Below, one piece after another: positions 1 through 5,412 of a stretch of 6,581 bases of DNA (the first letter of the stretch is position 1; each line of letters opens with the position of its first letter). Both the position numbers and the translations under genes were made by a program. Location: positions 1 through 6,581 of the forward strand of contig JASIEN010000417.1 in NCBI GenBank assembly GCA_030045935.1, written 5' to 3'. Below the pieces are notes generated by a model. It was given only the letters and a program-made list of their open reading frames with translations, did not search any database and was not told the origin of the DNA. Origin of the DNA: Candidatus Sulfotelmatobacter sp. Lineage in GTDB: Bacteria > Acidobacteriota > Terriglobia > Terriglobales > Acidobacteriaceae.

Positions 1-1
1 C

Positions 2-754
2 TGCGTTGTCAGAAGAAAGCCGACAAACAACCCAGGAGCATACTTGCGAAAGGGAAAACGCCAAGCTTCGACCACCGTTGTTTGTGCGGGCGACAGTCAT
101 ACTCACGCCTCGCTCAGCTCTGATTACGTCGCTGTACTCCGGGGAAGACTTGGTTGCCACGGGTTCGCATTCATCAACGCCGGCCGAAATGGGAACACTT
201 CCTTGGATTTGCTTCGTCGTCTTCCCGAGATCGTGCGCTGCGAGCCCGATGCTGTGACGATTCTGATCGGAACGAACGATGCGAGGACTGGCTTTCCGGA
301 ATCCGTGGAACATTTATTTGAACAAAGCCTAAGGGCTCTCGTTTCCGGTCTCCGTAGCCAGACAAAAGCACGCGTTGCATTGTTATCTATTCCACCGCTG
401 GGCGAGGACCTCGCAGGAGAAATCAATCGTGGCGTTGAACGGTGTAATGCGGTCATTCGCAGAGTTGCCGGCGAAGACGGTACAGATTATCTGCCCTTGA
501 GCGAGTCCCTGAGAACGCTGATTGAGAGATCGGGTACTCGTTCACGCCTTCCTTTCAAACTCCGGGCCGGACTATTGTTAGGCGCGGCCGTCCAGCACTA
601 CGTTCTTCGGCGGAACTGGAACGTCATTGCCACGCGGAGAGGTTTTGCCGTTCATACGGATCAGATTCACCTCAATGACCGCGCAGGTGAGATGGCTGCG
701 AATTTGATTGGCAAGTGGCTTGGTTCGACATTCAGCCTCGAATCTGCCGCGTGA
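2..754 (+). CDS. SGNH/GDSL-family hydrolase (probably 5'-partial)
   Basis: This is a serine hydrolase of the SGNH superfamily (esterase, lipase or carbohydrate-deacetylase type); the substrate cannot be told from sequence. Counting from the TTG at 44, block I is GDSH at 16-19 with nucleophile Ser18. Block II is NAGRNG at 45-50. Block III is GTND at 76-79, and the C-terminal catalytic pair is D206-x-x-H209 in 'HTDQIHLND'. All four signature blocks are present, so the enzyme is probably active. The start is uncertain. TTG at 44 has an AGGAG at 34-38 with 5-nt spacing. However, the frame is open back to base 2 and reads '...NPGAYLRKGKRQ...'. That resembles the segment after an N-terminal membrane anchor in related proteins, so I favour a gene that begins upstream of the window. 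From 44 the protein would be 236 aa, which is already a full SGNH domain. It is convergent with the TlpA-like gene downstream. Confidence 0.85.
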   Translation, partial: CVVRRKPTNNPGAYLRKGKRQASTTVVCAGDSHTHASLSSDYVAVLRGRLGCHGFAFINAGRNGNTSLDLLRRLPEIVRCEPDAVTILIGTNDARTGFPESVEHLFEQSLRALVSGLRSQTKARVALLSIPPLGEDLAGEINRGVERCNAVIRRVAGEDGTDYLPLSESLRTLIERSGTRSRLPFKLRAGLLLGAAVQHYVLRRNWNVIATRRGFAVHTDQIHLNDRAGEMAANLIGKWLGSTFSLESAA

Positions 755-927
755 CCTAAGACCCGCTGCACTTCTTTGTCTAGCTCCTTTACATGCTTAT
801 CCAGGGAATATCTGGAGTTCAGCAAAGGGATTATGTGATTTGGTGCATGGTCGGCCACTCGGAAAGTGTCGTCAACTGGCGTAACATCCCCATTACACTC
901 ATCGACCGGCAAACGGACGACCTTCAC
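667..927 (-). CDS. Candidate small ORF after the TlpA-like gene (doubtful)
   Basis: An 86-codon frame starts at a GTG only 2 nt after the TAA stop of the TlpA-like gene on the same strand, a spacing typical of translationally coupled genes. Its central part is hydrophilic and could form an amphipathic helix ('SLDKHVKELDKEVQRVLG'). By eye its third codon positions are a little GC-richer than even. Against it: no recognised domain, no clear ribosome binding site, and the last ~88 bases lie antisense to the conserved C-terminal end of the SGNH hydrolase. It may simply be an open frame in the convergent intergenic space. I do not recognise it and give no function. Confidence 0.15.
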   Translation of the reverse strand: MKVVRLPVDECNGDVTPVDDTFRVADHAPNHIIPLLNSRYSLDKHVKELDKEVQRVLGHAADSRLNVEPSHLPIKFAAISPARSLR

Positions 928-929
928 GA

Positions 930-1889
930 TTAGTGCGTCACCACTTTCTCAATCTCGCCCCTCAACTGCTCATACGGCACCGCCCCCGGATGGTACCAGG
1001 CCACCTTCCCCGCCCGATCGAGCAGCACCAGTGTCGGTGTGGTCGAGGCCCCGTAGACATCGAAGTTGTACGTGCTGATCGGAACGGGCATGTCGAGTAA
1101 TCCCGAATAGAAGCGGTGGCGCACGGCGTCGATGAATGCCAGCTCTGTCCTCTGCGAGGCGTGCTCTTCCTGCGCCGTGTAGCCGTAGTATCGCGTAGGA
1201 CCGATGACCTGCAATCCCTGCGCCGCGAATTCTGAGCGTAACTGTGTGATGATGGGCGCTTCGGCTTTGCAGTCGCCGCACCAGTGCGCCCAGAAGAAAA
1301 GCAGCACGGGAGATCCCTTAAGTTGTGCCAATGTCGGCGGCTTCGATCCTAGAAATTGCTCGCCAACATGCAAGGCCGGAGCCGGCCTGCCCTGAAACGA
1401 AAGCAAGTTCAGGTTTTTCTGAATTCGTGCCCGAATTGAAGTGTTACCGTAGGTACGCAGCGCCGATTGCAAGACCGCGACCGCTTGCGTGCGCTGGCCA
1501 TTTGCTGCCAGTGTTTGCGCTTCTACTTCGATAGCTGCTCCAAGAGCGATGGGCAGATGCGGCTCTTCGTCCAGCGGGCGCTTCTTCAATTCCTCCAAAG
1601 CAAGCGTTCGCGTTTGCTTGGCATACGCGGTAGCCTGGTCGTAGTTGCCAGCGTCCAAAGCGGCGCGGGCCATCCATGAATAAGCTTCCAGGTATTCCGG
1701 CGTCGTGCCATTTCTGCCACGATATGCATTGAGTTCGGCCTCGGCGGCACCAGGACTATTTCGCGCCAGAGCGATGCGAACGTCCTCGACAATTCCCGCC
1801 CGCGCGGGGACGCCAGACAAAGCGGCAAGCAAACCGACGAAGAGAAACCTGGTCGAAAATCGATTCTTAATCATGTACCAACTGATCAT
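930..1889 (-). CDS. Secreted TPR-like/TlpA-family thioredoxin-fold protein
   Basis: This is a predicted periplasmic thiol-disulfide oxidoreductase of the TlpA/ResA type with an extra N-terminal helical domain. With ATG at 1889 as residue 1, a signal peptide spans about 1-31 (basic KNRFSTR, then LFVGLLAALSGV, then a 'PARA' cleavage motif). Paired helices at about 32-165 ('AYSWMARAALDAGNYDQA', 'AANGQRTQAVAVLQSALR') look like TPRs. A thioredoxin fold runs from about 170 to 319. The active site WCGDC is at 203-207 (Cys204 and Cys207), and the cis-Pro region is 'STTPT' with Pro285. TlpA-like proteins usually reduce disulfides in c-type cytochrome or copper-centre assembly; the partner here is unknown. 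Three starts are possible: TTG 1913, ATG 1889 and ATG 1874. I chose ATG 1889, which follows AAAAGAGA at very short spacing. ATG 1874 also gives a good signal peptide. Confidence 0.85.
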   Translation of the reverse strand: MISWYMIKNRFSTRFLFVGLLAALSGVPARAGIVEDVRIALARNSPGAAEAELNAYRGRNGTTPEYLEAYSWMARAALDAGNYDQATAYAKQTRTLALEELKKRPLDEEPHLPIALGAAIEVEAQTLAANGQRTQAVAVLQSALRTYGNTSIRARIQKNLNLLSFQGRPAPALHVGEQFLGSKPPTLAQLKGSPVLLFFWAHWCGDCKAEAPIITQLRSEFAAQGLQVIGPTRYYGYTAQEEHASQRTELAFIDAVRHRFYSGLLDMPVPISTYNFDVYGASTTPTLVLLDRAGKVAWYHPGAVPYEQLRGEIEKVVTH

Positions 1890-1953
1890 GTCTCTTTTGA
1901 CGCGAGTTGGCAAATTTCGTACTGATACGCAATTGAGCCATCAGGCTAAGTTG

Positions 1954-1983
1954 TTGAAAACACGTTACTAACGTAAGTATGAT
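1954..1983 (+). promoter_or_regulatory. Candidate sigma-70 promoter of the cold-shock gene
   Basis: A -35 box TTGAAA (1954-1959) and a -10 box TATGAT (1978-1983) are separated by 18 nt; each matches the consensus at five of six positions. Transcription would start near 1990, giving a leader of about 160 nt before the cold-shock ATG. Weaker alternatives nearer the gene exist (TACAAT at 2018, TTGACT at 2034) but lack a good partner box. No expression data support this; it is pattern recognition. Confidence 0.4.
1962..1974. promoter_or_regulatory. Operator-like 13-bp palindrome inside the promoter spacer
   Basis: ACGTTA-C-TAACGT is a perfect inverted repeat with 6-bp arms around one central base. 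It sits wholly between the proposed -35 and -10 boxes, where a bound dimeric repressor would block RNA polymerase. It could also affect the divergent TlpA-like gene, whose start lies about 75 bp away. The regulator is unknown. Confidence 0.35.
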
Positions 1984-1989
1984 TATGAT

Positions 1990-2150
1990 TCTTCTGGATT
2001 TTCTAAGGAGTTTCCCGTACAATCAAAGTGCGTTTGACTTTAGAGTTCTTTCGCAGTACCCAGCATCTCCGCAAACCAGCGTGTGACCTGCCTGCAGAAG
2101 AAGCCTTCCAAAGTTTCAGCGCTACATCAACAAAAGGAAATAGCAACAAC
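1990..2150 (+). promoter_or_regulatory. Probable long 5' leader of the cold-shock gene
   Basis: If the promoter at 1954-1983 is real, the cold-shock mRNA carries about 160 untranslated nucleotides. cspA-family mRNAs in Escherichia coli have leaders of about this length that refold with temperature and control stability and translation. The likely ribosome binding site is the AAGGAAA at 2134-2140, about 10 nt before the ATG, and the last stretch before the start is A-rich and probably unpaired. I see no clear cold-box match and have not folded the RNA. Confidence 0.3.
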
Positions 2151-2351
2151 ATGGAAACAGGAACAGTGAAGTGGTTTAACGATGCCAAGGGCTACGGCTT
2201 TATCAGCCGCCAGAACGGCGAGGATGTCTTCGTGCATTTCTCCGCCATTCAGGCCAGCGGATTCCGCAGCCTGCAAGAAGGGCAGCAAGTCCAGTTCGAC
2301 GTGGTCAAAGGCCCCAAGGGCTGGCAAGCTGAGAACGTAAAATCTGCATAA
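2151..2351 (+). CDS. Cold-shock protein, CspA family (single CSD)
   Basis: This is a 66-aa single cold-shock domain, the usual length for bacterial Csp proteins. It binds single-stranded RNA and DNA in the cytoplasm and acts as an RNA chaperone or antiterminator. The start METGTVKWFN is canonical (Trp8, Phe9). RNP-1 is KGYGFI at 13-18 and RNP-2 is DVFVHF at 25-30. The hallmark 'GFRSLQEGQQVQFDVVKGPKGWQAENV' region follows, with the usual one-residue variation. I chose ATG 2151 because the conserved domain begins there. The frame is open upstream to a GTG at 2028, but those 41 extra residues do not look like Csp sequence. AAGGAAA at 2134-2140 is the likely ribosome binding site, spaced somewhat long. 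The gene stands alone, with its own promoter region and a strong terminator. Whether it is cold-induced or constitutive cannot be told. Confidence 0.96.
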   Translation: METGTVKWFNDAKGYGFISRQNGEDVFVHFSAIQASGFRSLQEGQQVQFDVVKGPKGWQAENVKSA

Positions 2352-2362
2352 ACCACCTCACC

Positions 2363-2377
2363 GCGAATAAAATTCGC
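2363..2377 (+). other. Small hairpin just after the cold-shock stop codon
   Basis: GCGAAT-AAA-ATTCGC forms a perfect 6-bp stem with a 3-nt loop 12 nt after the stop. No T-run follows, so it is not itself a terminator. It may protect the 3' end of the mRNA together with the terminator downstream. Confidence 0.4.
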
Positions 2378-2389
2378 AGGCAGTAACAG

Positions 2390-2417
2390 GGCGGCCAGAA
2401 ATGGCCGCCTTTGTTAT
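2390..2417 (+). terminator. Rho-independent terminator of the cold-shock gene
   Basis: GGCGGCCA (2390-2397) and TGGCCGCC (2402-2409) form a perfect 8-bp GC-rich stem closed by a GAAA tetraloop, followed by the U-rich stretch TTTGTTATTTT. An outer AACA (2385-2388) can also pair with TGTT (2412-2415), extending the stem around a small internal loop. The distance from the stop codon (38 nt) suits a monocistronic csp transcript. Confidence 0.88.
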
Positions 2418-2443
2418 TTTGCGAGCAGGGATTGGAATCGCAC

Positions 2444-2464
2444 CTGAATCCTTGATTGATTCAG
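2444..2464. repeat. Perfect 7-bp inverted repeat in convergent intergenic space
   Basis: CTGAATC and GATTCAG flank a 7-nt loop. It lies between the cold-shock terminator and the end of the opposing TPR gene. There is no T-run on either side. It could stabilise the end of the minus-strand transcript or be a chance palindrome. Confidence 0.35.
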
Positions 2465-2573
2465 TTAATCAGGCTGGGGCGACAGCGCGCGGCCGCCCGG
2501 CTCCTACTTATGGAGACCAGTCGCGTTCGTACGCTTGACAGCTTGGGTCGACGCCACACTGCGCGGCTATGCA

Positions 2574-3326
2574 TCAAGGTGTACTCTGTAGGCTTAAGCG
2601 GGCCAGCAAGGCATACGCCTTGCGAAACCAGGGCCGCTCGCGCCGTTTCAAATACCCTGGCATCGTCGCTTTTTTGTCGACGATTTTCTGCGCCCACTCA
2701 CGAGCCTCGCTGAACCGGTTCTGCGATTGTAAAAACAGCGCATAATTGTAGTAAGTTTCAGAACTGGTTGAAATTTGCGTCGCCTGCCGAAACAGCAGCT
2801 CCGCTTTTTCCATCTGTCCGGTTTGCGCATAGGCATGCGCCAGCAAACCCTTGGCACGGTGAAAATCGTACCCCGGATCCGCCGCCACGGCTCGCTCCAG
2901 GTCGGGTACAGCGGCCGCGAAATCGCCAAGCTGAACCTCCGCAACGCCGCGCCGGTAAAATGGGTCGGCTGAATCCGTTCTCGAAGAGATGGCTTTGTCA
3001 TAACAGTACCGGGCCCTGGCGTAATCGCGATCGTCCAAGTAGAGCAGGCCGAGCTCTTCGTAATTGCCCGCTGACGGATTGTCCAGGATCGCCCGCTCCA
3101 GTTCGTGAATTCGCCGCCGTCGCGGAAACACCTGAAATTCCGTGCGCAGCAAGCCGGCATCGGGAATCACTTCCGCCACGATGTAGACCAATGCGCCGAT
3201 CCATCCCAGGAACAAAATGATGAACAGCCAATAAGTGTCCGGACGCCGGCGGATAAAATGCACGATTGCGATCACTTGCAGAATGACACCCCACCACGAG
3301 GCGAAGAAGAACAGTAGCGATCCCAT
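2574..3326 (-). CDS. Two-TM membrane protein with TPR repeats (PLDc_N-like N-terminus)
   Basis: This 250-aa protein is probably anchored in the inner membrane. Two hydrophobic helices lie at about 4-25 ('LLFFFASWWGVILQVIAI') and 32-53 ('YWLFIILFLGWIGALVYIV'). Spacing and wording (W-x-x-I-I-x-x-G-W-I-G-A-x-x-Y) resemble the short N-terminal segment of cardiolipin synthases (PLDc_N), but no phospholipase domain follows. The soluble part holds about four TPR units: 88-118 ('YEELGLLYLDDRDYARA'), 122-152 ('PFYRRGVAEVQLGDFAAA'), 156-186 ('AKGLLAHAYAQTGQMEKA') and 189-216 ('ETYYNYALFLQSQNRFSEA'). TPRs bind partner proteins; a scaffold or assembly role is inferred. The start is ATG 3326, with no strong Shine-Dalgarno. 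It begins 37 nt after the TonB-like stop on the same strand, so co-transcription is likely. The specific function is unknown. Confidence 0.85.
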   Translation of the reverse strand: MGSLLFFFASWWGVILQVIAIVHFIRRRPDTYWLFIILFLGWIGALVYIVAEVIPDAGLLRTEFQVFPRRRRIHELERAILDNPSAGNYEELGLLYLDDRDYARARYCYDKAISSRTDSADPFYRRGVAEVQLGDFAAAVPDLERAVAADPGYDFHRAKGLLAHAYAQTGQMEKAELLFRQATQISTSSETYYNYALFLQSQNRFSEAREWAQKIVDKKATMPGYLKRRERPWFRKAYALLARLSLQSTP

Positions 3327-3363
3327 GGAAAGCGCACTATAACATGCGCCTCAGCCGTAGCAT

Positions 3364-4995
3364 TTACTGCCATCGCCCGGGCCGGAAGGGGACCCGGAAT
3401 GTAGCTTCGACGTCGACCGCAGCTCCGTTCCTTGTGGCTGGCGAAAATTGCCACTTGGCAAGCGCCTCGCGGGCGAATTGATCAAGGCGGTCGTCGACGC
3501 TGCGCAATACACGCACATTCCCTACCGTGCCGTCGGCGTGGATGATGGCATAGAGAATGACCGTGCCGCCCAGGTTCTGCCGCATCAACTCCAGCGGATA
3601 GGCGGGATCGACCTTGCGCGTGGCAGCTGGCGCTGATAGATCCGAGACAGCACCCGGCTGATCATTGGCCGATGCGGCTGGCGAGGAAGGACTTCCCGAG
3701 CCGGACTCCTGCTTCAGCGCGGCGAAGCGGATGATCCAGCTTCCTCCTACGGAGCTCAGATTGGGCATGTTAAGGGTGAGGGAGTAGAACTTGCGATTGC
3801 CGAAAACCGCGCGCTCCTCTTCTGAGAGATCGCTCTTATTCTCAGGCTGGAGAGACCGGGTTGACATTCGCGGGCGAAAGCCGGCGATTAGCTGTGGATT
3901 GACCGTATCGGCAATCGCACTGTTAGGCGCGGGATCACCCGGGATGGGCGCGGCGCTCGAGGTTTTGCCGACGTACAGCCCCGAAGGAACATTGCTGTTA
4001 GTCTTGCCAGACACTCCAGCGCCGTTCGCTTTGCCCGCACCCGCGCTCGCGCCGGCCGATGTTCCTGGTGCCCCAGTGGCTCCGTGGTGGCCTTCTGGAG
4101 TTGCAGCGAATGAACCGCGACGATTGCCCGCGGGCGGTGCGGGAGGTGGAGCGACGGCAGGATGCAGGCTGAGCGCTATGACGTCTCCGGCGGGACGCGA
4201 GTTGTGAATTCCCGCGAGTGATGGCGGAGGCGCAACGACTTCGGACGATCCTCCGCGCGGCAGTCTCAGGCCCGAGCTTCTGGCGGTAAACGCCTGCTGG
4301 GGATCCAGCGTGAGTTGCGGAGAGGGCGCGATAACCGTGCTGGGCGCGACGGTGACATCTCCGAGCCTGTGAATTGAGCTGGCATCGACCATCGGTGGCG
4401 GCGCGATTACGGCTGCTTGCGGCGCCTGCGGAACGCTGCGCGATTTGCCTTGCAAATCGGGTGGCGGTGCGATGACCGAGCTTTCCACCTGCGGCGCCAG
4501 GCGCGTGATCTCCGAGGCGCGAATCACAGGCGCGGGCCCAATCGGCAAAGGCGCATTCTCCCTTCGCGCGACCAATGCTTCCATGTTGGGAAGGGCAACA
4601 TCGCGATCGAGCTTCACCTTTGGCGGTGCGACGATAGTCTGCCGCCGGTTGTCCGCTTCGGGAGGAACGGAGATGACTGGTTGGTCAGAGTATTCGGGAT
4701 CGGCGTTTCGTGGAGGCTGCGGCTCAGAGACGCGCGTGTCAAGCGGCGGCAAATACTCAGAAGGAGTGTAGTAGATGACATCCGCACGTGCGAGCGTGGG
4801 TTGAACTGAGGCGTGCGGCAGCCAGGGGGGAATTCGGGATGCCATAAAGAGTGCCGTAAGCGCCACGCCATGACACAGGATGGATTGCAGGAAGCCGAGC
4901 CAAGGCAGGCGTCGGTCAACGAAGACGTCGTGCCAGAAAGGCGTGGCCGCGGCGTCGAGTTGCAGGGAAGCGAATTCGCGTGGACGAAAAAACAC
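3364..4995 (-). CDS. TonB-like energy transducer with Pro-rich VIAPPP linker
   Basis: This 543-aa protein has TonB architecture. A roughly 31-aa cytoplasmic tail is followed by one TM helix at about 32-53 ('WLGFLQSILCHGVALTALF'). A long Pro/Ala-rich periplasm-spanning region (about 60-300) follows, then a Gly/Ala/Ser-rich stretch at about 304-331. An intermediate segment lies at 370-430. The C-terminal TonB domain spans about 462-538 ('DPAYPLELMRQNLGGTVIL', then 'GNVRVLRSVDDRLDQFAREALAKWQFSPA'). TonB proteins carry proton-motive-force energy from ExbBD to outer-membrane receptors; no exbB, exbD or receptor is visible here. The linker carries a loose repeated motif, [VI][IV]APPP, at about 120, 174, 196, 221, 253 and 281. 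The start is a GTG at 4995, after a weak GGGAAA. The frame is open 20 codons further upstream but offers no ATG, GTG or TTG. The next Met, residue 51, would remove the TM helix. Confidence 0.88.
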   Translation of the reverse strand: MFFRPREFASLQLDAAATPFWHDVFVDRRLPWLGFLQSILCHGVALTALFMASRIPPWLPHASVQPTLARADVIYYTPSEYLPPLDTRVSEPQPPRNADPEYSDQPVISVPPEADNRRQTIVAPPKVKLDRDVALPNMEALVARRENAPLPIGPAPVIRASEITRLAPQVESSVIAPPPDLQGKSRSVPQAPQAAVIAPPPMVDASSIHRLGDVTVAPSTVIAPSPQLTLDPQQAFTARSSGLRLPRGGSSEVVAPPPSLAGIHNSRPAGDVIALSLHPAVAPPPAPPAGNRRGSFAATPEGHHGATGAPGTSAGASAGAGKANGAGVSGKTNSNVPSGLYVGKTSSAAPIPGDPAPNSAIADTVNPQLIAGFRPRMSTRSLQPENKSDLSEEERAVFGNRKFYSLTLNMPNLSSVGGSWIIRFAALKQESGSGSPSSPAASANDQPGAVSDLSAPAATRKVDPAYPLELMRQNLGGTVILYAIIHADGTVGNVRVLRSVDDRLDQFAREALAKWQFSPATRNGAAVDVEATFRVPFRPGRWQ

Positions 4996-5016
4996 CGAAA
5001 AGATTTCCCAGAAAAA

Positions 5017-5046
5017 AATGTAGAACCAGAATTCGGTCTCGGTCAG
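5017..5046 (-). promoter_or_regulatory. Weak promoter candidate for the TonB-like operon
   Basis: Read on the minus strand, CTGACC (5046-5041) and TACATT (5022-5017) are separated by 18 nt. Each matches the consensus at about four of six positions. Transcription would start close to 5010, leaving a leader of about 15 nt before the GTG at 4995. The support is weak. Confidence 0.22.
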
Positions 5047-5075
5047 CGCGGCTCAATTCCGGGCTGCGATCTTTG

Positions 5076-5105
5076 TTTCTGCCGACTGGGATTTTGCCGA
5101 CTGGA
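5076..5105. repeat. Tandem 15-nt direct repeat upstream of the TonB-like gene
   Basis: TGCCGACTGG occurs exactly at 5080-5089 and again at 5095-5104. The full 15-nt units match at 12 of 15 positions. The copies are about 1.5 helical turns apart and lie 85-110 bp before the TonB-like start. They could be a pair of regulator half-sites or a small slippage duplication. Confidence 0.4.
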
Positions 5106-5374
5106 ACCGCGAGCCTTACGCATCCTTCCATCTTAGATGCAAACGAGCCTTTCGGTTAGGAAGGCTGGCCTACCCACTGTGGACAATTCTAATGCGCGAT
5201 TCAACGTTACGGGGATTCGATTGTTCATCGCCGCGATTGGATCCATGCTATTTGGCCAGAAGTGCAGACGCCCCGGCTCCAGTCAAGACGAGAATTGGCA
5301 GTGGGGATTTTGGTGCAATCAGGATGTTGCGACACATTGAACCGTTGCTCCCGTTCCCAACTCTTCTCCCTTCA

Positions 5375-5403
5375 TTGACTTGGCCTTGTTCCAACCCTAG
5401 TAT
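5375..5403 (+). promoter_or_regulatory. Promoter candidate of the kinase, giving a near-leaderless mRNA
   Basis: TTGACT (5375-5380) and TAGTAT (5398-5403) are separated by exactly 17 nt, matching the sigma-70 consensus at five and four of six positions. The expected transcription start (about 5409-5412) falls at or just before the kinase ATG at 5413. This fits the absence of a Shine-Dalgarno sequence there (upstream bases read TATTTGAGTCCA). Confidence 0.45.
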
Positions 5404-5412
5404 TTGAGTCCA

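Larger units (their letters stand above)
4996..5412. other. Divergent non-coding region between TonB-like and kinase genes
   Basis: This stretch of about 417 bases has no gene I can support. It holds a weak promoter candidate for the TonB-like gene, a 15-nt direct repeat at about 5076-5105, and a small hairpin (AGCCTT 5146-5151 with AAGGCT 5161-5166, 9-nt loop, no T-run). It ends with a good promoter candidate for the kinase. Open frames here are short and their wording is not protein-like. Confidence 0.7.

Noticed and set aside
800..816. TCCAG/CTGGA hairpin after the hydrolase gene as a terminator
   Set aside because: The stem is only 5 bp with a 7-nt loop and no T-run. It is too weak to call.
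2028..2150. In-frame N-terminal extension of the cold-shock protein from GTG 2028
   Set aside because: The 41 extra residues do not resemble a cold-shock domain. An open run of this length is not rare by chance, and 66 aa from ATG 2151 is the standard length.
2535..2540. Perfect TTGACA in the intergenic region after the csp terminator
   Set aside because: No -10 box lies 16-18 nt downstream, and no plus-strand gene follows.
4417..4809. 130-codon plus-strand frame opposite the TonB-like linker
   Set aside because: It is a shadow of the Pro/Ala-rich coding sequence, Arg-rich and without a domain.
4916..5131. 71-codon minus-strand frame overlapping the TonB-like start in another frame
   Set aside because: It overlaps the true N-terminus, has no domain, and its upstream part includes the direct repeat. 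It is not convincing as a gene.
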